NCBI GenBank assembly: GCA_036873135.1 | Contig: JAPTYO010000008.1 | Location: forward strand, 45,054,441 to 45,118,440 | DNA: 64,000 nt | From: Clarkia xantiana subsp. parviflora | Lineage: Eukaryota > Streptophyta > Magnoliopsida > Myrtales > Onagraceae | Reading direction: 5' to 3' | Shown here: one piece after another, positions 56,631-64,000 of the stretch | How positions within the stretch are numbered: the stretch's first letter is position 1 | Layout: every line of letters starts with the position of its first letter | Notes under the pieces: generated by a model | What the model was told of the DNA's origin: nothing | Databases searched by the model: none | What the model saw: the letters and a program-made list of their open reading frames with translations, nothing else | Made by a program: the position numbers and the translations under genes

Positions 56631-58634
56631 TTACAATGGTTGGTCTGTGAGGACTGTTACTTCATGCCCATGAAAATATGGTCTCAACTTCCTTGCGGAT
56701 ATGATCAGTGCATAGAGGTACTTTTCTATTGCCAAGTAGTTGATCTCATACTTTGCCAATGTTTTACTTACGAAGTATACTGGCAATTGTGCAGCGTTTT
56801 CTTCTTTTATTAGCACCGAGCTTACTGCCACGTTGCTCACGGAGATGTAGAGGTAGAGGGGCTCCCCTGGTGTAGGCTTTGCTAGGGGTGGTAGTGTCTT
56901 TAGATTTTGTTTGAGTTGTTGGAAGGCTTCTTCACATCTTGGTGTCCACTCGAACTTCTTGTTTGCCCTTAGCACCTCAAAGAAGGGTAGTGCTTTGTCT
57001 CCTATCTTGGACAGGAATCTGTTAAGAGCTGCCAACCTCCCATTCAGTCGTTGAACCTCTTTGTGTTTCGTAGGTGACTGCATTTCTTCAATTGCTTGCA
57101 GTTTCTCGGGGTTTACCTCTATGCCTCGCTGACTTACCATGAAGCCTAAAAACTTCCCTGATTGTACCCCAAATGCAAATTTTTTCGGGTTTAGGTGGAC
57201 TTGGTATTGTCTCATTCTCTCAAACGTTGAGCGAAGGTTTTCAACATGGTCTTTCTTCTTTTTGGATTTGACGATCATGTCGTCCACGTATGCCTCCATT
57301 GTCTTCCCTATCATGTCTCCGAAGATTTTGTTGACCATTCTTTGATATGTTGCTCCAGCATTTATGAGTCCGAAGGGCATCACCGTGTAATGGTATATCT
57401 CACTGTCGACGTAGAATGCCGTGTGAGGGGCGTCTTCAGGGGCCATTTTTATTTGGTTATATCCTGAGTATGCATCCATGAAGCTCATTAGTTGGTGACC
57501 TGATGTTGCATCCACTAACTGATCTATTCTTGAGAGTGGGTATGAGTCCTTAGGACATGCTTTGTTTAGGTCGCGATAATCGATGCACATTCTCCAACTT
57601 CCTCCCGCCTTCTTTACCAGTACTGGGTTTGCCACCCATGTTTGGAATCTGATCTCCTTGATGAAATTTGCTTTCAATAGCCTTTCCACTTCTTCCTGAA
57701 TAGCTATCTTTTTGCTTCCTCCCATTGGCCTTACCTTTTGTGTTATTGGTCGCGTTGCCGCGTCTATATTGAGCTTGTGTGAAATTACTTCTTCTGATAT
57801 TCCTGGCATATCGCTTGGTGACCAGGCGAACAGATCTTTGTATTCCCTTATTAAAGCTACTAAGTGCTTTTCCTCTTCCTGAGATAAGGCGGTCCCGATA
57901 TTTGCTTTCCTGTTGGGCTCTTCTATGAGTATTTCTTTTAATTCCTCCATGGGGGCGGGTCTCCCATGATCCTCTCTTGGGTCCTCATCTATTAGTAGGA
58001 CCTCTTTGGTTGTTTTCTTCTTCTTGCTTAGTGCGATCCTTGCACATTTCCTTGCTACCTTCTGGTTACCCTTTACTTCTCCTATTCCTTGGCTTGTGGG
58101 GAATTTCATTTTCTGATGTGGTATTGATGGCACCATACCCCACTTGTTGATTGTAGTGGTGCCCAGGACTCCATTGTATTCCTCCATTTCTTCTGTGATG
58201 AAGAAAGGGACATCGATCTTTAACTGCCTCTGGCCTATTCCCAATGTCACGGATAGTGTGACTACCCCCAGTGGGTAGGTTGGCTCTCCTGAAAATCCAA
58301 CCAAGGGAGAGTGAACCTGTTTTATGCTACTCGGCCTTACACCCAGTATGTCGATGACTTTCTTGCTAATGATGTTAGGTGAGCTTCCACTGTCTACCAG
58401 GATTCTTCCAATGTCCATATCAGTGATCTTCATTGTTATGACTAGGGCATCCCTGTTGTCTGGTAACACATGTTCCATGTCCCTTTTTGAAAATTGTATT
58501 ATATCTTCTTTCTTTTCTTCTACTTGCTCTTCTTTTGGTTTATGGTCTTCTAACTGTGCCATATACGCCTCTCTGGCATTCGCTGACTCTCCTCCTGCTC
58601 CATAACCTCCGTGAATGACATATACGCTTGCCAT
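56631..58634 (-). pseudogene. G4 protease, reverse transcriptase and RNase H; no gag
   Basis: Starts at ATG 58632-58634 (MASVYVIHGG), only 35 bp from the PBS, and stays open for 667 codons. Domains: gag-tail-like start, protease with RILVDSGSSPNII (residues about 75-90), RT with MCIDYRDLNKACPKD, HYTVMPFGLINAGATYQ and YVDD at 57279-57290, and RNase H up to VTVLTDQPL. The TAA at 56631-56633 stands where G3 has AAA for Lys. Gag proper is missing, so particle protein would have to come from elsewhere. Confidence 0.92.
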
Positions 58635-58669
58635 CTGGCTGGTGATAATTAGGCTTTCTATTCGAAACC

Positions 58670-58683
58670 CACGGACGGCGCCA
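58670..58683 (-). other. G4 primer-binding site
   Basis: CACGGACGGCGCCA on +, so TGGCGCCGTCCGTG in element sense. Confidence 0.75.
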
Positions 58684-58685
58684 AG

Positions 58686-59377
58686 TGTTAGGTTATAAGG
58701 TCTGAGTCAACGGATCGCTAACTTAGAGCTTATCTCCCACTAATGTGATGTCGGGTTATGTGCTCCTCGGGGTCTTTCGTACCGTTTCCTACTCTTCTGC
58801 TTCCTTGTCTCTCTGCTCCTTGCTACCCTACAAGAGGGGCAGTATCAAGCACGGAGGGGGTGGGGTGCTGCTTGATGAACCCTCTCCGATGCTTAAGTCA
58901 GAATACTTCTAGAGAGATAAAACGTAGAGAGAAGCCAGAGCCATAAATGTGCAAGTAATCAAGATCCCCCAAATGAATGATGAAGGGGTTGTATTTATAG
59001 GCAAAGGTGTCATTACGGTGACTTAAGGACATCGTTAACCTTTAAACACAATTAATTAGTCCTTAATCACATAATTAAAACCTTAAAGTATGGAGAGGTT
59101 GACGGAAATAATCTAAGTGTAGGAGTTGCGAAATGGTGCCGTGGTCCTTGGGGGCGGAGAGAAAATCTGACCCCTAAAGGGTAGGGGTTGGGTGTGGCCA
59201 CCCGATCTCACCTAGGTGAGTTCGACGCGTGGCCCGGACGAGTATTTTCGCCTCGTCCGGACCGTTGGTGTTTCGGCGGGTTGTTCGGGTCAAAGTTTCG
59301 ATTTATAATCATTAACGGGGTGATAAAAATAATACGATTCGTAAGTCAACGGGTTCAAATTGGGCGTATATCCATCA
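58686..59377 (-). mobile_element. G4 5' LTR
   Basis: 692 bp, pairs with 50185-50854; ends in ATCCATCA next to the CATGG duplication. Confidence 0.92.
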
Positions 59378-60867
59378 CATGGCATACATTAAGTTGTCAA
59401 CCATACTTAAGTATTCTGCACTCTCCATCTGTTTACGCTCCAACAGGTTCTTCGGGCCATCACGCTTCGACAGCGCGCACCCGAGCGCAACCGGCGTATC
59501 CACGGGCTTGGCATCCTGTAGTCAGAACATTTTCAACAATTTGTTGATATAGACTTCCTGAGATAGACATAGTTTATGAGCAGCCCTATTCCTAGCAATC
59601 TTAATGCCTAGGATGTACGTGGCTTCTCCCATGTCTTTCATCTCAAATACAGATGCTAGGCAGGACTTTGATTCATTCATGTAACTTACGTCATTTGCGG
59701 CAATCATTATGTCATCAACATATACTGTCAGGATGACGTACTCACACTTGGAAGTCTTGATGTACACGCACGGATCCTCGTGAAGATTCACGAATCCGCT
59801 TCTAATGATTTCCTCATGGAATCTGCTGTACCATTGTCGGGATGATTGTTTAAGACCGTAAATAGATCTTTGGAGTTTACAAACTTTACGTTCGTTATCA
59901 GGGGTAATAAAACCCTCCGGCTGTTCCAAATAGATCTCTTCTTTCATGTTGCCATGGAGGAATGCAGTTTTAACATCCATTTGGTGCAGCTCCAAATCGA
60001 GGCTTGCAACCAAAGCCAATATGGCCCGTACTGTGGTGTAAAGCACAGTAGGTGAGTAAGTCTCGTCAAAGTCCACTCTGTGGAGTTGGGTATATCCTTT
60101 CGCGACAAGTCGAGCTTTGTACCGCTTGACTGCTCCATCAGTAGTGAGTTTTAATTTCAGAACGCACTTGGCACCTATCGCTCTGCGGTAGCAGGAAAAT
60201 CAACTAAAGACCAAACAGAATTAGCTTTCATAGAGGAGATTTCATCTTCCATTACTTTCCTCCATTTTTTCGCTTGAGGTCCTTCCATAGGTTGTTTAAC
60301 CGTTACTGGTTCAAAAACTGAAGTAAGAGTGAATAACTCACCTCTTTCGATGGGATACTTCTTGGGAGAAGTTTGTTGCCTTAGACTTCGTCTAGGCTCG
60401 TTTGTCCCATCTTGAGATTGAACTTCACTCCCACTGGGAATAATGCTCGTTATCGGTGCAATACTCCCACTGGGAACAAGTGCGCTACTTGAACTTTCAC
60501 CAACAACTTTTCCTGGACGACCTCTCCGTCTCGAAATTCCACCTCCGAGATTAATTCCACTGTTATTATGACCGGAAATCGAGTTAGTCGTACCAACGGT
60601 ACTTGTTACGGTAGGTAGTTGCGGTAAAATTGGATTTTCATCCATGGGGTCGGTAGTATGATCAGGTCCGACTTGATTCGCACCCACAGTAGCAGTGATT
60701 GTTGTGGTCGGATTGACTCCTCCCACTGGATTTACTATGAAAATGTCTCCATCTTCATTTACCATATCGTTCACTTGTGTTGCTGCCTCAATTCTCCCAC
60801 TCGAATTGAGTGAGACCTGATCGTATTCGTCCTCTAATTCAATTAAAACTCCGTTTGTTGATTTCAA
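59378..60867 (-). pseudogene. C5 linker and reverse transcriptase
   Basis: 60867-60175 is the Ser/Pro/Gly-rich linker and RT start (SMKANSVWSLVDFPA). A frame break near 60175-60185 follows. 60076-59522 is open RT with VKTAFLHGNMKEEIYLEQPE, VCKLQRSIYGLKQSSRQW and YVDD at 59711-59722. It ends at a stop near 59522 and continues, damaged, to the G4 junction at 59378. Non-functional. Confidence 0.9.
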
Positions 60868-62063
60868 AGAAACTATGGAAACTCAACTCAATAATGTAAT
60901 GTCTCATGTTCGACCACGTCACCAATCTCCCTAAGCTATTACACACATGTATGCTTTAGAGATACTTTTCAGTAGCTCATTTGGTACTATGTGTGTCTTA
61001 GTAACAATAATGTCACTACTTTGGTAAGATTCCACTCATTACCAATAGCTTGTTTGGTGTCGTGTAGCCGATTGTAAATTAATTAGGTTCACCACATGAC
61101 TTGTAAATAATCCAATAATTCACTTTATGTAAGGGATGTTATAGGTTAGAATTTACTGTTCATGTTATTGACCATATTAATGGAGTGTGTATATTATTTT
61201 AATGCCTTAGACAATCCCTTGTCGTTAGAGGCTAATAGTGTGAGACGTCGTTTAACGGAAGTTCCTTTTTCATTGCTCGCTCATACTCCAAAGTTTTAAC
61301 CACCATGGATCGTGCATTTATGTTCTCACCTTAATGTTCGTTTAAAATTCTCTACGAGAATGTCGTATGAGTAGAGCCCTTTAATGGGTATTCGTGCAAA
61401 TGAAAATTTATTTCCAGCATTAAATCAAGAACACACTTAATGCTGAATTTTGTATTTCGAATCGTTGTATTCCATCTCTCCAGGAATACACGCATCGCGC
61501 GCGTATTTTACCTGGTGTAACCCGAGGTAAATCGTTTCGATTTCCAAAATTCAGATTTAATCGGTTTCATACATGTTCATCATTACAAAATTTAACAATG
61601 GAGTACTAACAAATAAAGATAAATTATCTAATCGCGTTCTTTCTGACTTATAGCAATTTTGAATTGGGTTACGTCTTCGTTGTTGTTTTATCCGATCGGA
61701 TCGAATAACTTTGGTTCTAAGTCGGTAGACTTAGATTATCTTCGGATCGTTCCCTTTGGCCGGGACGATGATTGATAAGTAAATTGCATTTCAATTCGAA
61801 TAACAATTAATTTTAGTCAATAACTCCGAATTTTATTAACCAATAATTCAACAAATCTATCGAACAAGTAAACACTTTACAACTAAACAGTACAGTCGCA
61901 AGAATTAAAGAATCAGAAACCGATAAATAGACATAGAGTCCTTTGCCATCTCGATCAGAACACCTGAAAATAATTTACAAGTGAATTTTTCAGACGTTGT
62001 GTTTCAAGTAAAGTGTTTTACGACTTTATATGGCAAACGAGGCGTACCTGAAACGCGCTTTAA
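60868..62063 (-). pseudogene. C5 decayed protease-integrase region
   Basis: No open frame. Short blocks match the same region of C4 (TGTCTCATGTTCGACCACG at 60899-60917 and about 31433) and, more weakly, C1 integrase. Length is about 1.2 kb, as expected for PR-IN. Confidence 0.6.
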
Positions 62064-62704
62064 TCACGGTGTTTGTCCCACCGGATTTCGTTTAGACCTT
62101 TTATTGGTGGTTTTACCCATCAAATTACGTAGATGATCGTAAAGATCTTCCGTTTCGGATTCGTCATAGGTGCTTTCACCTTGATGGTGCTTATGGAATA
62201 GCTCTATCGAAGTCTGAATGGTGTTATTCAGACATGAGAGCCCATTGTTGTCTGCGAACCATGAAAGGGGAAACATTCTCATGACTTTCTGAATCCTCCT
62301 CCATATGTCTATTTGATTGTCTTGATCGTCATGGTTAGTTCGCCTCTGTCTCTGCAAAGAATGCCATAATACCTAAGCATTAGGCTTCTTTCTTTTGCAA
62401 CCAGTCCTCCGCCGTAGCGAAGGGGTATGATGCACCAGAGGTCTAACGCACTGATACTCATGTCGCCTTCCTCGGCTTCTTTAACTAGGGTTGCACGGAT
62501 TAGATCACGCGCAATTCGATCCATTTGCGATACCTGATCGTAGTCGTACATTGGACTACCGAGTTCGTCCGTGTTTACCCTCCCTGCAGTTGAGTCTATC
62601 CGGTCCTCAACATTTGTAGCAAAGAGGATGTCCGTGACGTAAGTCTCCCATACTTCATAATTGCTTCCATCAAGTTCAGCGTAGAAACGCTTTCGATCTG
62701 CCAT
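62064..62704 (-). pseudogene. C5 gag
   Basis: ATG at 62702-62704 (MADRKRFYAELDGSNYEVWE). 62704-62309 is open, including ALDLWCIIPLRYGGG, and 62357-62064 continues in another frame (IWRRIQKVMRMFPLSWFADNNG) to a basic C-terminus KTTNKRSKRNPVGQTP and stop. One frameshift near 62330 separates them. There is no zinc knuckle; the basic tail may serve for RNA binding (inference). Gag ends before the decayed region, so it would be made as a separate protein. Confidence 0.82.
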
Positions 62705-63082
62705 CTAAACTATAACATTGACAATCTTGCATAAGAGGGAAGACAAAACCTTTTTGAAAAATAAATTGATTTCATCGGACATCTATGAGATAGTGGATAT
62801 CAAATAATGATCCCTCAGACATCTAACCCAACCGACAAACAGTAAAGCCCGAAGGAAGGGGGGTCGTGAAAGAGTTCACATTACCGCTATCTTCTTTCTA
62901 ATAGATCAGTCTTTTAAAACGGTTTAATCGCTTTAACCGGAACGGGAGATTTTAAAACACCTGATCTTGGCTTTCCCAAGGCCCTTTTGAAAAACTTTCT
63001 AGGAACTACGGTTTGCACATATATTCTACTACCCCAGTAAATTATCATGGCATATAACATCCAAGAAACCAAAAACACCTCA
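62705..63082 (-). other. C5 leader, partial
   Basis: Start of the family leader, cut by the C7 LTR. Confidence 0.8.
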
Positions 63083-64000
63083 TGTTAGATTACGGGGAGT
63101 AATCACTACGGATACTATAAACATGGTACATGCTAGTAATCGAAATTACGTTGTGGAAGATTCGCACATACCTCACAAGTAGTCTGTAGTCCCAAGATCC
63201 TTGCAGAGGGGAGTTCACGATCCTCTGGTCAGCACCCGTATAGGTTCTTGTGAAGGAAGCCCTACGCTGTATATTCTCCACAGTAAATCCTCAGATCAAT
63301 TCTTGGCAGGGGACGGATCTCCGGAGTGTTTGCTCGAAGACAAATTGGCACACCCTTGGTGTATGTGTGGTTCGGCCGAAGTGGGTGTTTTGGGGGAAGG
63401 GTTTTTCTCTCTAAAACACTCCAAGGAAGGATTAAGGATTAACCTAATAAAACCCCTAACACCCCATATATATAGGAGGAGCAAAGTGGACAAAAGTTTA
63501 CTTCACCCCTCACTAACATATTCAGCCGGCCCATATTTTGGGCCTCTCATGTCAATTGGGATTTGGTTCTGGCCCAATGTCCTAATGTGACATGTACCCA
63601 ATTAACTTAGGTAACATATACATATAATGGGCTTCCAGTTACGGCGCCCATCACCATATGCTTACAGCTCCCACTCGCCGGAATGGGAGGGTGCATGTTA
63701 ATGTATTGTCGTCCAAATCTGCATCAACATTTCACTCATTTGATCTCGCCCTTGCTTCCGAATAGTTCATACGAGGTTTGCCGTGCGACCGGCGGACAAG
63801 ACGGGCATCGTGCTACTCATCAGCTAGGAGTGTTGTAGCGCCCACGGAACGTTTATTCCCTTTTCTCAAATCAACTTGTTATAAAACACATTTATATAGT
63901 GTCACGTTGTATCCTAGGTCAACTGATAATTCTCATTTTGCCTAGTTTCCTCATAGGAACACTTCTCCAAGGCAACCATACAAGTATTCACAACCTTCAA
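63083..64000 (-). mobile_element. C7: 3' LTR, polypurine tract and start of 3' untranslated region
   Basis: LTR 63083-63666 (584 bp, TGTTAGATTACGGGGAG to ATATGCTTACA), tract complement GCTCCCACTCGCC at 63667-63679, then untranslated sequence to the window end. It is the same LTR subfamily as C1. It sits in the C5 leader, and the rest lies to the right. Confidence 0.9.

Larger units (their letters stand above)
50185..59377 (-). mobile_element. G4: gag-less Tat-like Ty3/gypsy element with intact antisense gene frame
   Basis: LTRs 50185-50854 (670 bp) and 58686-59377 (692 bp), exact duplication CATGG (50180-50184 and 59378-59382). Same internal organisation as G3, with a different LTR subfamily (TGTTAGGTTATAAG). 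Inserted in C5 RT. Confidence 0.93.
47274..64000 (-). mobile_element. C5: Ty1/copia element with decayed PR-IN region (runs off the window)
   Basis: 3' LTR 47274-47862, polypurine tract, 3' untranslated region, RNase H, RT, linker, decayed PR-IN, gag and part of the leader. Split by S1 (49544-50135), G4 (50185-59377) and C7 (63083 onward). Its 5' LTR is beyond the window. Pieces rejoin precisely at S1 and G4 through 5-bp duplications. Confidence 0.9.

Overview
This is plant nuclear DNA, almost certainly intergenic heterochromatin from an angiosperm with a repeat-rich genome. Every recognisable coding segment comes from an LTR retrotransposon, most are broken, and I find no intact host gene, rRNA, tRNA or CRISPR array. 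The species cannot be named from the sequence. Element names C1-C7, G1-G4 and S1 are local labels.

Layout. 1-4455 is the 3' end of a Ty3/gypsy-like element on + (G1: repeat-rich 3' internal region, polypurine tract, 3' LTR). 4456-12535 is copia C1 (- strand), whose 3' LTR is cut by G1. C1 sits in the integrase region of copia C2 (- strand), whose pieces resurface at 12536-14877, 19144-20278, 25997-26582 and 45199-45416. C2 is also split by chromovirus G2 (+, 14878-19143), by copia C3 (+, 20279-25996), and by copia C4 (-, 26583-45198), which lies in C2's 5' LTR. C4 carries a 1040-bp hAT-type element in its 3' LTR (26805-27844) and gypsy element G3 (-, 32710-42060) in its gag. So everything from base 1 to 45416 lies inside one old copia element. 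45417-47273 is the only stretch not assigned to a transposon. From 47274 to the window end lies copia C5 (-), split by a miniature LTR element S1 (TRIM, 49544-50135), gypsy element G4 (-, 50185-59377) and copia C7 (63083 onward). Six insertions have exact target-site duplications (C3 CATGC, C4 CCCTA, G3 GTATA, G4 CATGG, S1 GCTAC, hAT ATTCTTGG), which fixes the nesting order.

Most notable observation. G3 and G4 belong to one Tat-like gypsy family that has lost gag: PBS is followed within about 40 bp by the protease segment. Between integrase and 3' LTR, on the strand opposite to pol, both carry what reads as a three-exon gene with its own TATA box and an upstream paired G-box inverted repeat. 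Exon lengths (205, 251 and 468 nt) are identical in both copies, the splice sites are GT-AG, and the spliced frame gives 307 codons plus stop. In G4 this antisense frame is uninterrupted although pol in the same element is broken; in G3 it has one nonsense codon. Antisense extra ORFs are known in the Tat lineage (Grande, RIRE2 and Retand types), so the class is not new, but this spliced version in gag-less elements merits study.

Other points: C3 has non-canonical TA...TA LTR ends; G2 lost its integrase core in frame, joining RNase H to the chromodomain; C4 and C5 share a decayed PR-IN segment; the G3 LTRs hold a 34-bp palindromic tandem array that differs by three units between the two LTRs; and S1 is very young by LTR identity.
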